Positions 8,005 to 18,771 of a DNA stretch of 64,000 nucleotides are shown here, piece after piece (position 1 is the stretch's first letter; the number at the start of each line of letters is the position of its first letter). Made by a program: the position numbers and the translations under genes. A model generated the notes under the pieces. That model was not told the origin of the DNA, ran no database searches, and saw only the letters and a list, made by a program, of their open reading frames with translations. The stretch spans positions 1-64,000 of the forward strand of contig JAILWQ010000006.1 in NCBI GenBank assembly GCA_025698865.1, written 5' to 3'. The stretch is from Erythrobacter sp. GTDB taxonomy: Bacteria > Pseudomonadota > Alphaproteobacteria > Sphingomonadales > Sphingomonadaceae.

Positions 8005-9390
8005 TCAATTCGGAGATATAATTGCGCCCCGCTCCTCGGCGAGAATGCCAACCACCTGAGTCCAGACCGCGACATTTTGGCGGAGTTGCTCGGGATCGAT
8101 CTTGTCGAGCGTGTCGTCGGGCGTGTGGTGCAGATCGAAATAGCGGGTGCCGTCCTGCTGCAGATCGATGATCGCGGCGCTCTGGTCGCGCGCGATATCG
8201 ATATCGGCGCCGCCGGTGGCGATCGCAGTGCCGTTCGACACGCCGAACCGGGCGACGGCAGCAGCGATCTTCGCGTGGAGATCGGGGTTGCTCTCGACGA
8301 AATTGCTCTCGAAGCGCCAGATCCGGTCCGCGCCGAAATCGCTTTCGAGACCGACCGCAACCGGCTCGTCGATATGCGCCGCGCTGTATGCCTTCGAGCC
8401 CCACAGTCCGGTTTCCTCCGCCCCGGCCATCAGCACGCGAATGGTGCGCAGCGGCTGGCCGGCGGTGGCGACATTCTTCGCCGCGGCGGCGACGATCGCG
8501 CAGCCGGCGCCGTCGTCGATCGCGCCCGTTCCGCTCCACCAGCTGTCGAGATGGCAGGCGACCAGCACCGGCGGCAGCGAAGGATCGCGGCCGACGATCT
8601 CTCCCACCACGTTGCCGCTGGTCGTCGTGCCCAGATCGCGCGGGGTCAGGGTCAGCTTCATGCGGATCGGCTGGCCGTTGGCACGGTCGAACATGCGCTC
8701 CAGATTCGCGGCGTCGGGCAGGCTCAGCGCGCCCGCCGGAGTGGGCTTCACGCCTTCTGGAAAGCTCGTGCCGCCGACATGCGGATTGCGGTGATAGTCG
8801 GTGCCGACCGCCTTGATCACGGTCGCCACCGCACCCTTGCTCGCCGCGATTCCCGCCGCGACCCAGCGCGCGGGGCCGGCAAAGCCGTATTGCGAGCCGT
8901 CCTGCGTCGGCGTCATCGAATGCGAGACGTAGGCGATCTTGCCCTTGAGGCTGCCAGCGGGCGCAGCGCGCAGGGCGTCAACATTCGCGAACTCGACCAC
9001 TTCCGCCGTGATCCCGTCCGGCCCGGTGGAGGCGCTGGTGCCCAGCGGCTGGATCACCAGCGGCTGCGGGAAGGGCGAGACGATCTCGGCCTTGTGCGTG
9101 TCGCCCGGCACCCATGTGCTCATCGGGAAGGGCTCGTCCGCGACATTGGCGAAACCGGCATTCCTGAGCCACGCCACCGCCCAGTCGCGCCCGCGTTTTT
9201 CCGCTTCGGTCCCCGCCTGTCGCGGCCCGACCTCGGTGGTGATACCCTCGACGAAATCCCACGCCCACCGGTCGCTCTTCAGAGCAATGTCGGCTGCGGT
9301 CTCGACCGAAGGCGCCGGCGGCATCGGGCTGTTGGCGGAAAGCGACGAGGCGGCGAGGAGCGCGGCAAGCGCCAGGGAGCGTCTGATCAT
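8005..9390 (-). CDS. Secreted M28-family metallopeptidase
   Basis: The 461-residue protein has an N-terminal signal peptide (MIRRSLALAALLAASSLSA). A PA-like insert follows (about 130-260), then the M28 peptidase domain. Expected zinc ligands are visible: H and D in ACHLDSWW, D in GAIDDGAG, E in GAEETG and H in FDLHHTPDDT. M28 enzymes are aminopeptidases or carboxypeptidases (Q-type) that release N-terminal residues in the periplasm or outside the cell. It is divergent from ettA and stands alone. Confidence 0.88.
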   Translation of the reverse strand: MIRRSLALAALLAASSLSANSPMPPAPSVETAADIALKSDRWAWDFVEGITTEVGPRQAGTEAEKRGRDWAVAWLRNAGFANVADEPFPMSTWVPGDTHKAEIVSPFPQPLVIQPLGTSASTGPDGITAEVVEFANVDALRAAPAGSLKGKIAYVSHSMTPTQDGSQYGFAGPARWVAAGIAASKGAVATVIKAVGTDYHRNPHVGGTSFPEGVKPTPAGALSLPDAANLERMFDRANGQPIRMKLTLTPRDLGTTTSGNVVGEIVGRDPSLPPVLVACHLDSWWSGTGAIDDGAGCAIVAAAAKNVATAGQPLRTIRVLMAGAEETGLWGSKAYSAAHIDEPVAVGLESDFGADRIWRFESNFVESNPDLHAKIAAAVARFGVSNGTAIATGGADIDIARDQSAAIIDLQQDGTRYFDLHHTPDDTLDKIDPEQLRQNVAVWTQVVGILAEERGAIISPN

Positions 9391-9501
9391 GCCCGCTTGC
9401 TATCCGCGCGCCGCCCCCAAGTCCAGCTTGCCCGAACCGGGCGCAGCCCCTATCTGCGCGCACAAGTTTCCAATTCAGATCGAGCAGACAGGACGACCCC
9501 G

Positions 9502-11175
<1,674 letters not shown>

Positions 11176-11218
11176 GACGACGGGGTCGCGGGCTCGAGAA
11201 GAGCGCGCGACCTCCCGT

Positions 11219-11587
11219 TCAGGCCTTCGCCGGTGCGGAGCCGCGGCTGACCAGCCGCAGGAAGACCTCGCCGGCCGCTGTGCCGGCTAGGATCGCGGCC
11301 ACATCCGCGACGAAGTCCATCCAGTCGGCCTCGCGGCCCAGCCCCATCGCCCATTGCAGGATTTCGATCGCTCCGCCGTAGGCCGCCAGCAAGGCGATCA
11401 GCACGGCGGGGTGCACCTTCGGCCAGGCCACCCGCCCTCCGCCAGCAAGGACGAAGAAAGCCAGCATGTGGTTGAGCTTGTCCGACGCGAAAACCGTCGG
11501 CGCCTCGGTCGATGGCATCAGGGCCAGCGCGAGGATCGCGACCAGAGCGAGGGCGAATCCTGCACGGACAAGACGGGAAACGAACAT
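11219..11587 (-). CDS. VanZ-like small membrane protein
   Basis: The 122-residue protein has four hydrophobic segments and the VanZ-family pattern DKLNHMLAFFVLA near residue 37, EILQW near 78 and DWMDFVADVAA near 89. Named after a teicoplanin-resistance accessory gene, most chromosomal members have no known role. The ATG at 11585-11587 is used because the open frame further upstream overlaps the divergent FKBP gene and is not hydrophobic. It is tail-to-tail with ettA, with about 40 bp between. Confidence 0.75.
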   Translation of the reverse strand: MFVSRLVRAGFALALVAILALALMPSTEAPTVFASDKLNHMLAFFVLAGGGRVAWPKVHPAVLIALLAAYGGAIEILQWAMGLGREADWMDFVADVAAILAGTAAGEVFLRLVSRGSAPAKA

Positions 11588-11783
11588 CGGGTCGCAATGC
11601 ACCGCCGCCCTTGCCGTTCCATGAACCTGTCCCGCATTCCGACCAGTCCCTCCATGGCTGCGGCGCTTCGTTTGACTCCCCCCTCCCGGATTTGCGAGAC
11701 TCGCGTGCGAGGCGTCCGGAAAGCGGGCGCGTTTCCCGATGGCGCGTTCCCTGCGCCGCGAACACGAATTCAAAAGGACTGCT

Positions 11784-12221
11784 ATGACTACTCCCAACAA
11801 CGGCGACACCGTGACCATCGACTATGCCATCAAGCGCGGCGACGGTCAGGAAGTCGGCAGCACGGCGCAGGCAGGCCCGCAGCAGATCACGCTCGGCAGC
11901 GGCCAGATATTCCCGCAGATCGAACAGGCGCTGACCGGCATGGAAGTGGGCGACGAGACATCAGTCGACATCGCTTGCGAGAACGCCTTCGGCCCGCGCC
12001 GCGAAGAACTGGTGGTCGACATTCCCCGCGCCAACCTCCCGCCCGAAGCCGCGCCCCAGCCGGGGATGCAGTTGCAGGCGCAGGGTCAGGACGGCCAGCC
12101 GATCACGCTGTTCGTGGTCGAGGTCGGCGACGAGGCGATCAAGGCCGACGGCAACCACCCCCTCGCCGGCGAGGACGTGACCTTCGACCTTACCCTGCGC
12201 GACATCAAGCAGGCGGCGTGA
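11784..12221 (+). CDS. FKBP-type peptidyl-prolyl isomerase, SlyD-like
   Basis: The 145-residue cytoplasmic protein has no signal peptide. It starts GDTVTIDYAIKRGDGQEV, the FKBP strand, and contains an IF (insert-in-flap) domain around NAFGPRREELVVDIPR, as in SlyD. It would catalyse proline isomerisation and act as a folding helper. The His-rich metal-binding tail of E. coli SlyD is absent. The ATG at 11784 follows an AAAAGGA ribosome-binding site. The acylphosphatase gene lies 40 bp downstream on the same strand. Confidence 0.85.
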   Translation: MTTPNNGDTVTIDYAIKRGDGQEVGSTAQAGPQQITLGSGQIFPQIEQALTGMEVGDETSVDIACENAFGPRREELVVDIPRANLPPEAAPQPGMQLQAQGQDGQPITLFVVEVGDEAIKADGNHPLAGEDVTFDLTLRDIKQAA

Positions 12222-12261
12222 CGATTGCTGCGCGGGCGGGCACCGGGGGCGAGGTTCCCCG

Positions 12262-12528
12262 ATGACCGCCCGCCACCTCGTGATCCACGGCCGGGTCCAA
12301 GGAGTTTTCTACCGCGACTGGACGGTCGAGACCGCGCGAGCGCTCGGCCTTTCCGGCTGGGTGCGCAACTTGCCCGACGGCACGGTCGAGGCTCATCTCG
12401 AAGGCGACGAGGACGCCATCAAGAGGATGGTCGCTGCCATGCACGACGGTTCGCCACGGGCGCATGTGGATCATATCAACGCATCGTCTGCCGAACCCCA
12501 AGCTTACGGAGAATTCATCCGCAGATAG
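12262..12528 (+). CDS. Acylphosphatase
   Basis: The 88-residue protein has the full acylphosphatase signature: GRVQGVFYRDWT with the substrate-binding Arg near 19, and GWVRNLPDGTVE with the catalytic Asn near 37. It hydrolyses carboxyl-phosphate bonds such as in acetyl phosphate or carbamoyl phosphate. The size is normal. It follows the FKBP gene closely and probably shares its transcript. Confidence 0.92.
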   Translation: MTARHLVIHGRVQGVFYRDWTVETARALGLSGWVRNLPDGTVEAHLEGDEDAIKRMVAAMHDGSPRAHVDHINASSAEPQAYGEFIRR

Positions 12529-12596
12529 CGCGTTCGACGGGTTCCGTTGGAGCCCATCCTGTTCAGATAATTAAGCAGGAACATGAACGCTAGCCT

Positions 12597-13457
12597 ATGC
12601 GCTTCATTCATGACGATGTCAGGCCATCCTGCCTATCACCCGTTTCATCGACAATCGCCGCGAATGGTGGAGCGGCCGCTCTGAAAGGATGGAGAAGCTC
12701 CATCACATTTGGAAAATTCGCACGGGGTAGCACGGCCGGAACTCTGGCTCTCGCGATGATGGCGACCGCCCTGCCCGCCACGGCCGCGCCTGTCGGCCTC
12801 GGCGCGGAAGTGACGCTCGCACAGCGCTCCGACCGCGGCCAGCAGCGCGGCGAGCGGACGCGCAGGCAGGTTCCGCCGCAGATCAGGCAGCAGATACGCG
12901 ACAGGCGTGCACAATCGCAGGAACGCAACGCGCGCCATCAGGACTGGCGGCAGGATCGCCGCGAAAATCGTCAGGACTGGCGGGAGGATCGACGCGACCG
13001 TCGGGACGACCGGCGTGACTGGCGGGAGGACCGTCGGGACGATCGCCGCGACTGGCGAGAGGATCGTCGGGACGATCGGCGCGAATGGCGGCAGGACGGG
13101 CGCAATTATCGCGACTTCTATCGCGATGCCCGGCAGGACTATCGCCGCTGGGACCAGCGTTCCTGGCGCAACAACCAGCGCTACGACTGGCAGCGCTACC
13201 GCGCGAGCAACCGCAGCCTGTTCAGCATCGGGCGCTATTATTCGCCCTATCGCACCCATCGCTACAGCCGCGTGAATGTCGGCTTCCGCCTGCAGAACCT
13301 GTTCTATGGCAGCCGCTACCAGATCAACGATCCGTGGCGCTATCGCCTGCCGCCGGTCTATGGCCCCTATCGCTGGATCCGCTATTACGACGATGTGTTA
13401 CTGGTCGACAGCTATGACGGCCGGGTCGTCGACGTGATCTACGATTTCTTCTGGTGA
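12597..13457 (+). CDS. RcnB-family secreted protein with Arg/Asp repeat tract
   Basis: The 286-residue protein has a long N-region, a hydrophobic stretch TLALAMMATALPATAAP (signal peptide, cleavage after about residue 64) and a central tract of 11-residue repeats of the form DWREDRRDDRR (about 118-170). It then has a Tyr/Arg-rich segment and an RcnB-type C-terminus DDVLLVDSYDGRVVDVIYDFFW. RcnB-family proteins are periplasmic; E. coli RcnB modulates Ni/Co efflux, but the role here is unknown. The start is uncertain because the ATG at 12597 gives an unusually long signal region. A clear terminator follows. Confidence 0.75.
   Translation: MRFIHDDVRPSCLSPVSSTIAANGGAAALKGWRSSITFGKFARGSTAGTLALAMMATALPATAAPVGLGAEVTLAQRSDRGQQRGERTRRQVPPQIRQQIRDRRAQSQERNARHQDWRQDRRENRQDWREDRRDRRDDRRDWREDRRDDRRDWREDRRDDRREWRQDGRNYRDFYRDARQDYRRWDQRSWRNNQRYDWQRYRASNRSLFSIGRYYSPYRTHRYSRVNVGFRLQNLFYGSRYQINDPWRYRLPPVYGPYRWIRYYDDVLLVDSYDGRVVDVIYDFFW
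12949..13110 (+). repeat. Tandem 33-bp coding repeats
   Basis: Several imperfect 33-bp units encode DWREDRRDDRR-type repeats inside the RcnB-like gene. Units differ by a few synonymous or conservative changes, so copy number could change by slippage or recombination without breaking the frame. Confidence 0.75.
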
Positions 13458-13467
13458 TCGGATGATC

Positions 13468-13501
13468 GGGCCGGGCCTTCCATCGAGGTCCGGCCCTTTT
13501 T
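13468..13501 (+). terminator. Intrinsic terminator after the RcnB-like gene
   Basis: GGGCCGGGCCT at 13468-13478 pairs with AGGTCCGGCCC at 13486-13496 (one G-U pair) around a 7-nt loop and is followed directly by five T. It lies 10 bp after the RcnB-like stop and 4 bp before the end of the convergent sixA. Confidence 0.85.
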
Positions 13502-13504
13502 ACG

Positions 13505-14032
13505 TCAGTCCTGAGGGCCGAGCTCCGCGTCGAGATCGCGCGGGCGGGTGAAATGCACCAGCCTGCCGCATTCGGCGCGAAGGTCCGCCCATTGCTCGAT
13601 ATCGAGCTCGAGGATCGCGAAGGTCGCCGTGGGAAACTTCACCTTGGCCTCGTCGAACAGGGCGTTCTCGGCCGAACCTGCCACCAGTTCGAGGATCATG
13701 TCGCCGAGCCCCGGATTGTGTCCGGCGAGCAGCACCGCCCCGGCATCGCCGCCACGCTCGCGCAGCACGTCGCAGATCGAATCGCTCGAGGCGAGGTAAA
13801 GCTGCTTGTCCCATTCGGGTTCCAGCCCGATCGCCGCCTCTTCCAGCGTGTTCCGGACCCGTTCCGCGGGGCTCGCGAGGAGCAGATCCCAGCCTACGTT
13901 CTGTCTGCGGATGTGATCCCCCATCAAGCGCGCGCCGCGCCGGCCGCGCGCGTTCAGCCCGCGATCGAAGTCGCGCATGTCGCTCGCCCCCCAGTCGGAC
14001 TTGGCGTGGCGGAACAGGCCCAGTTTCTTCAT
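13505..14032 (-). CDS. sixA: Phosphohistidine phosphatase, SixA-like
   Basis: The 175-residue protein begins MKKLGLFRHAKSDW, the RHG/RHA motif of the histidine phosphatase superfamily with the catalytic His near residue 9. A second catalytic His is in LLAGHNPGLGD near 112. SixA removes phosphate from His residues of phosphotransfer proteins. Sphingomonad members are small single-domain proteins like this one. The start at 14032 puts the motif at the N-terminus, as usual. The helicase gene ends 10 bp upstream on the same strand. Confidence 0.85.
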   Translation of the reverse strand: MKKLGLFRHAKSDWGASDMRDFDRGLNARGRRGARLMGDHIRRQNVGWDLLLASPAERVRNTLEEAAIGLEPEWDKQLYLASSDSICDVLRERGGDAGAVLLAGHNPGLGDMILELVAGSAENALFDEAKVKFPTATFAILELDIEQWADLRAECGRLVHFTRPRDLDAELGPQD

Positions 14033-14042
14033 TGGCGGGTGG

Positions 14043-16790
14043 TCACTGCGTTTCGTTCTCCGGGACGGGTTCGGCGATCTTTCCAACACCGTGCGCGACA
14101 CGCTGTAAAGCCTCGTCGAGCGTCACTCTCATGACAGGGGTGCCTGCGGGAAAGGCGCTCAGCAGCCGGCTCGGGAAGGCGGGCGAGAGAACCACGAAAT
14201 GCCCCGCATCGTCATGCGTGCGGATCAGCCGGCCGAACGCCTGGGCGAGCCGGGCGCGGATGATCGCATCGTCATAGGCCTGTCCCCCGCCCCCGTCAGA
14301 ACGCGCCGCCGCCGCCGCGCGGCGCGCGCGGTGCAGGATCGTGGGGCGCGGCCAGGGCACGCTTTCCATCACGACACAGCGCAAGGACCGGCCCGGCACG
14401 TCGACCCCGTCGCGCAGGGCGTCGGTGCCGAGCAGGCTGGCGCGCGGATCGTCGCGGAAGATGTCGGTCAGCGTGCCCGTGTCGATCGGATCGACGTGCT
14501 GAGCGTAGAGCGGCAGGCCGGCGCGGGCGAGCCGGTCGGCGATGCGACCGTGCACGCTGCGCATCCGGCGGATCGCGGTGAACACGCCGAGCACGCCGCC
14601 ATCCGTCGCCTCGATCAGCCGGGCATAGGCTCCTGCCAGCCCGGCGATGTCGCCCCGGCGGATATCGGTGACGATCAGCACCTCGGCCCGCGCGGCGTAA
14701 TCGAAGGGGCTTTGCGCCTCGGCGGTCTGCGGCTGGAGATCGAGATGGCCCGCCCCGCTGCGCGCCACCGCGCCCGGCCAGTCCGGACCGTCCTCGCCTC
14801 GGTCGGTCAGCGTCGCGCTGGTCAGCATGACGCCATGCGCGGGCTCCAGCACCACCCGGGCGAAGGGCTTCATCGGATCGAGCCAGTAGCGGTGCAACCC
14901 GACATCGAATTCGCGCGCGTCGTTGCGATCGACCGCGAACCAGTCGACGAATTCGGGGTCCGCCGGACCGCCGAAGCGCGCCAGCATCGCCTCCCACGCC
15001 GCCAGCAGATCGATCCGCCAGGCGAGCGAGTGGCGCGCGCCGTCGACCCGCGCCCGGCCCTGCGCGTCGAGCCAGTCGGGCGCATCCTCCATCACCGCCT
15101 CGAGCCTTGCGCCGAGCTTCATCAGCGGCAGGCGGATTTCGGCAAGCGCGCGTGCGGCATTGCCCGCCGCTTCGATCAGTTCGCCGGGCAGTTCGGCGAC
15201 CTCGGTCTCGATGCCATAGCCCGCTTCCTGCCCCTTCTCGTCGCGCGCATAGGTCAGCGCGCGAACCTGCGCGAGCAGCGCCTCGACCGGGCCTTCGGGC
15301 ATCCCTTCCGCCAGCCGTCCGAGCCAGCCTTCCGACGGCAGGACATGGGATGCCTCCACCGCCGCTTCGACCGCTTCACCGCCCGCATCGTCATAGCTGG
15401 CGACATCGGCCAGCCGCGCCGCGAGCCCCCGGCGGCGGCCGCGATTGGAGCGCTCCGGCCCGACGATCCAACGCCGCAATTCGATCGCCTCCTGCCCCGT
15501 CAGCGCGGCGGCGAAGGTCGAATCGGCGGCGTCGAAGACATGGTGCCCCTCGTCGAACACGATCCGGGTCGGGCGCTGGGCGTGATCGCGACCCCTGGCC
15601 GCATTGACCATGACCAGCGCGTGGTTGGCGATCACCAGATCGGCCTGCGCACTCGCCCGCGCGCTGCGCTCGATGAAGCACTTCCGGTAATGCGGGCAGC
15701 CGGCATAGACGCATTCGCCCCGCTGGTCCGTCAGCGCCGCAATGCCGCGCTTGCGAAACAGCGTGCCGAGCCATCCGGGCAGATCGCCGCCGATCATGTC
15801 GCCGTCGCGGCTGAACGCGGCCCAGCGCGCCACCAGATGGGCGAGGATCGCGGGCCGCCCGGCGAACCCGCCTTGCAGCGCATCCTCCAGATTGAGCAGG
15901 CAGAGATAGTTCTCCCGCCCCTTGCGCACCACGACCGGCGGCGATCCGTCGCCGCGGGTGGCGGGCCAGGCGCGCGCGCTTTCCTTGCGGAGCTGGCGTT
16001 GCAGGTTCTTGGTGTAAGTCGAGACCCAGACGGTGCCGCCCGACCGCTCCGCCCAGAGCGAGGCGGGGGCGAGATAGCCGAGCGTCTTGCCGATGCCTGT
16101 CCCCGCCTGCGCCAGCAGGACATGCGGGCGCTTCTCGCGGCTACGCGGCGCGAACACCCCGCCCGCGCCCCTGGCATAGAGCCGCTGCCCTTCGCGCCGT
16201 TCCGATCCCTCGCCGGTCAGCCGTTCGAGCTGGCCCTCGATCTCAAGCTCGTCGAGAAGGACCTGCTGCGGCTGCGGGCGCTCGGGCGCTTCCTCCCATT
16301 CGGGCAGGCGCGAGAACAGCCATTTCTCCGCGCGCTCGGGCTTGCGCACATGGGGGCCGAGCACCTGCGCCCACGGCCAGCGCAGCCGGGTGAGCGATTG
16401 CAGGGTCGACCAGGCGCCCTCGCGTTCGGCCCAACTTTCGTCTTCGCAGGTCTCGATCAGGCGCGCGGCGGCCTGTTGCAGAAGCAGGGGAACGCCGTCG
16501 TCGGCCTCCACCTCGTCCAGCCCCAGCGCGTGGGCAATCCCCTTGGGCGTTGGCACGCAGAACCGCGCCGGGTGGACGAAGGCGAACAGCTCCAGCAGGT
16601 CGAGCCCCGACAGGTCGGGATAGCCCAGCCGGCTCGCCACCAGCGGCGCGTTCAGCACCAGATGCGGCGTATCGGCCACCGCCATCACCGCCTCGCCCTT
16701 GGCACAGCCGCGCGTCGCGCCATTCGCGTCGCGCAGCCAGATGCCGGCATGGCTGGCGTGCAGGGCCGGAAGGGGCAGCGCGGGCGGCAT
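14043..16790 (-). CDS. DinG/XPD-type ATP-dependent DNA helicase
   Basis: The 915-residue superfamily 2 helicase has Walker A AGTGIGKT (about 232), a DEGH box (VFDEGHHVFD, about 410) and a late arginine-finger region QAFGRLIRTHDD. Cysteines in NYLC and ECVYAGCPHYRKC fit the four ligands of the XPD/DinG [4Fe-4S] cluster. It unwinds DNA 5' to 3' and deals with D-loops, R-loops or G4 structures. It has about 200 extra N-terminal residues before the helicase core, as alphaproteobacterial members do. It sits 10 bp upstream of sixA and is probably co-transcribed with it. Confidence 0.9.
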   Translation of the reverse strand: MPPALPLPALHASHAGIWLRDANGATRGCAKGEAVMAVADTPHLVLNAPLVASRLGYPDLSGLDLLELFAFVHPARFCVPTPKGIAHALGLDEVEADDGVPLLLQQAAARLIETCEDESWAEREGAWSTLQSLTRLRWPWAQVLGPHVRKPERAEKWLFSRLPEWEEAPERPQPQQVLLDELEIEGQLERLTGEGSERREGQRLYARGAGGVFAPRSREKRPHVLLAQAGTGIGKTLGYLAPASLWAERSGGTVWVSTYTKNLQRQLRKESARAWPATRGDGSPPVVVRKGRENYLCLLNLEDALQGGFAGRPAILAHLVARWAAFSRDGDMIGGDLPGWLGTLFRKRGIAALTDQRGECVYAGCPHYRKCFIERSARASAQADLVIANHALVMVNAARGRDHAQRPTRIVFDEGHHVFDAADSTFAAALTGQEAIELRRWIVGPERSNRGRRRGLAARLADVASYDDAGGEAVEAAVEASHVLPSEGWLGRLAEGMPEGPVEALLAQVRALTYARDEKGQEAGYGIETEVAELPGELIEAAGNAARALAEIRLPLMKLGARLEAVMEDAPDWLDAQGRARVDGARHSLAWRIDLLAAWEAMLARFGGPADPEFVDWFAVDRNDAREFDVGLHRYWLDPMKPFARVVLEPAHGVMLTSATLTDRGEDGPDWPGAVARSGAGHLDLQPQTAEAQSPFDYAARAEVLIVTDIRRGDIAGLAGAYARLIEATDGGVLGVFTAIRRMRSVHGRIADRLARAGLPLYAQHVDPIDTGTLTDIFRDDPRASLLGTDALRDGVDVPGRSLRCVVMESVPWPRPTILHRARRAAAAARSDGGGGQAYDDAIIRARLAQAFGRLIRTHDDAGHFVVLSPAFPSRLLSAFPAGTPVMRVTLDEALQRVAHGVGKIAEPVPENETQ

Positions 16791-16846
16791 GGCGGCCGTC
16801 TAGAACGAAGGTGGAACGCTTGCCAAGCGCCACGTGGCGCGCACTT

Positions 16847-18652
16847 TCAGAAAAAGACCGAGATCGCGAGGCAGGAGGCGATGCCCACCACCAGGTTCAT
16901 GGGCAGGCCGATCTTCACGAAGTCCATGAAGCGATAATTCGCCGCGCCATAGACCAGCGTGTTGGTCTGATAGCCGATCGGCGTGGCGAAGCTGGCGCTG
17001 GCACCGAACATCACCGCCACCACGAAGGGTCGCGGATCGATACCCAGCGCGTTCGCCAGAGCGATCACCAGCGGCGTCATGATCACCGCCACCGCGTTGT
17101 TGGTCACCGTCTCGGTCAGAGTGCTGGTGATCGCGTAGATCATCACCAGCAGCCAGAAGGGCGAGGCTTCCGCCAGCACCGGTTGCAGCGTGGTCACGAT
17201 GAGCTCGATCGATCCCGCATTCTCCAGCCCGAGGCCGAAAGCGAGCATGGCGAAGATCAGCACCAGCGTGCTGCCATCGATCGCGCTCCATGCTTCCTCG
17301 GGCTCGATACAGCGCGTCAGCAAAACCACCGCCACGCCGGCTATCGCAAGAGCGACGATCGGCAGATCGAACAGCGCCGCGCCCGCGACCACGGCGGCGA
17401 GCGTCCCGATCGCGATCGGCGCGCGGGCGCGGCGAAAGCTCTGCACCGGCGCATCGCTGACCTCGGCCAGATCGACATTGCTCTGGAGCGAGACCACCGC
17501 ATCCTCGCCCGTGGCGATCAGCAGCCGGTCCCCCGCCCGCACCCGCGCGCTGGCAAGGTCCGGTCCGGCGAGATGGCGCGGCCGGGCGAGGCCGAGCACG
17601 CGAACCCGCAAGCGCGAGAGCATCGGGATTTCCGAAAGCTTGCGGCCGATCATCGGGTGCGAGGGCGATATCACCGCATTGACCAGCCGCAGGTCGCGCG
17701 GACGATCCGGGCCGGACGTGCTGATCCCGCCGCCCACGCCGGTCAGGCCGATGCGGAAATCACGCCCTTCGGCAAAGGACGCGACCTCGGTCGGGCTCGC
17801 CGCGATCACCAGCTGGTCGCCTGCCTCCAGCGCCTCGTCCTGAAAGCCCTTGCGCAGCAATTCCCCGCCGCGCCGCACCGCCAGCACGCGGACGCCCGGG
17901 CGGCGATAGAAGCGCGTGTTCTCGAGGATCTGGCCGACCAGCTCGCTGTCGGGATTGAGCACGAGATGGGTGAGGTAGCTCTCGTTCTCGCCCATCTCCG
18001 CATCGTCGCGGCTCGGCCGGTCGGGCAGCAGCAGCGGACCGAGCAGGACCAGCATCGCCACGCCGGCCGCGGCCGAGACGATCCCGACCGAGGTGATTTC
18101 GAAAATGCCGAAGGGCGCCAGCCCCTTGTCGGTCGCGACCCCGTCGACCAGCAGATTGGTCGAGGTGCCGATCAGCGTGATCGTGCCGCCGAGAATCGAG
18201 AGGTAGGACACCGGGATCAGCAACCGGGTCGAGGCGATGTGCAGCACGCGCGCCAGCCGCTTGGCGATGGGGATCATCACGATCACGACCGGCGTGTTGT
18301 TCATGAAGGCGGAGGCGCCGATCGTGCCGGCGCCGACCTCGGCGAGCGCCAGCTTCGGTCGTCTCAGCGTGCGGCGGATGACCCAACCCGACACCTCTTC
18401 CAGCGCGCCGGTCCGCAGCAGGGCGCCGCTCAGCACGAACATCGCGCCGATGGTGACCGGCGCGTTGTTGCCGAACACTCCCAGCATGTCGTCGGGCGCG
18501 ACGAAGCCCAGCGCCAGCATCGCCACCGCACCCGTCACGGCGATGGTGACCGGCGGATGGCGTTCGAGGATGAAGGCGATCAGCAGCGCGAGCAGCGCGA
18601 CCAGACCGATCACCGCCGAATGCGAATCGATGAACTCGAAAATCCCGCCCAT
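16847..18652 (-). CDS. SLC13-family permease with two TrkA-C domains
   Basis: The 601-residue membrane protein has two halves of about five to six helices carrying the divalent anion:Na+ symporter repeats (GASAFMNNTPVVIVMIPIAK and TLTETVTNNAVAVIMTPLV). They flank a cytoplasmic region with two RCK_C/TrkA-C domains (about 200-380). Relatives move sulfate, dicarboxylates or other anions. The exact substrate is unknown. The ATG at 18652 (MGGIFEFIDSHSAVIGL) is preferred because it places the first helix at the start. It is divergent from lysK. Confidence 0.85.
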   Translation of the reverse strand: MGGIFEFIDSHSAVIGLVALLALLIAFILERHPPVTIAVTGAVAMLALGFVAPDDMLGVFGNNAPVTIGAMFVLSGALLRTGALEEVSGWVIRRTLRRPKLALAEVGAGTIGASAFMNNTPVVIVMIPIAKRLARVLHIASTRLLIPVSYLSILGGTITLIGTSTNLLVDGVATDKGLAPFGIFEITSVGIVSAAAGVAMLVLLGPLLLPDRPSRDDAEMGENESYLTHLVLNPDSELVGQILENTRFYRRPGVRVLAVRRGGELLRKGFQDEALEAGDQLVIAASPTEVASFAEGRDFRIGLTGVGGGISTSGPDRPRDLRLVNAVISPSHPMIGRKLSEIPMLSRLRVRVLGLARPRHLAGPDLASARVRAGDRLLIATGEDAVVSLQSNVDLAEVSDAPVQSFRRARAPIAIGTLAAVVAGAALFDLPIVALAIAGVAVVLLTRCIEPEEAWSAIDGSTLVLIFAMLAFGLGLENAGSIELIVTTLQPVLAEASPFWLLVMIYAITSTLTETVTNNAVAVIMTPLVIALANALGIDPRPFVVAVMFGASASFATPIGYQTNTLVYGAANYRFMDFVKIGLPMNLVVGIASCLAISVFF

Positions 18653-18771
18653 GGAACCGGCGATTACGGCGGGATATTCGAGGAGGAAACCGATTTCGCG
18701 GTCCGCCGGTGTCGATCCCCGCCGCGATTTCGCGCTTGCGAAAGGAACCGCCAGCGGCAAGGAGCCGCCGC

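Noticed and set aside
7924-9501. Open 5' extension of the ettA reading frame, about 525 codons
   Set aside because: It is antisense to the M28 peptidase gene and has Arg/Asp/Gly-rich, low-information sequence. EttA has its normal length from 9502.
11183-11211. GGTCGCG/CGCGACC hairpin after ettA as a terminator
   Set aside because: The stem is short with a long loop and no T run follows on either strand.
14199-16937. Plus-strand open frame of about 900 codons
   Set aside because: It is antisense to the DinG-type helicase, with His/Arg/Gln-rich composition typical of complement frames.
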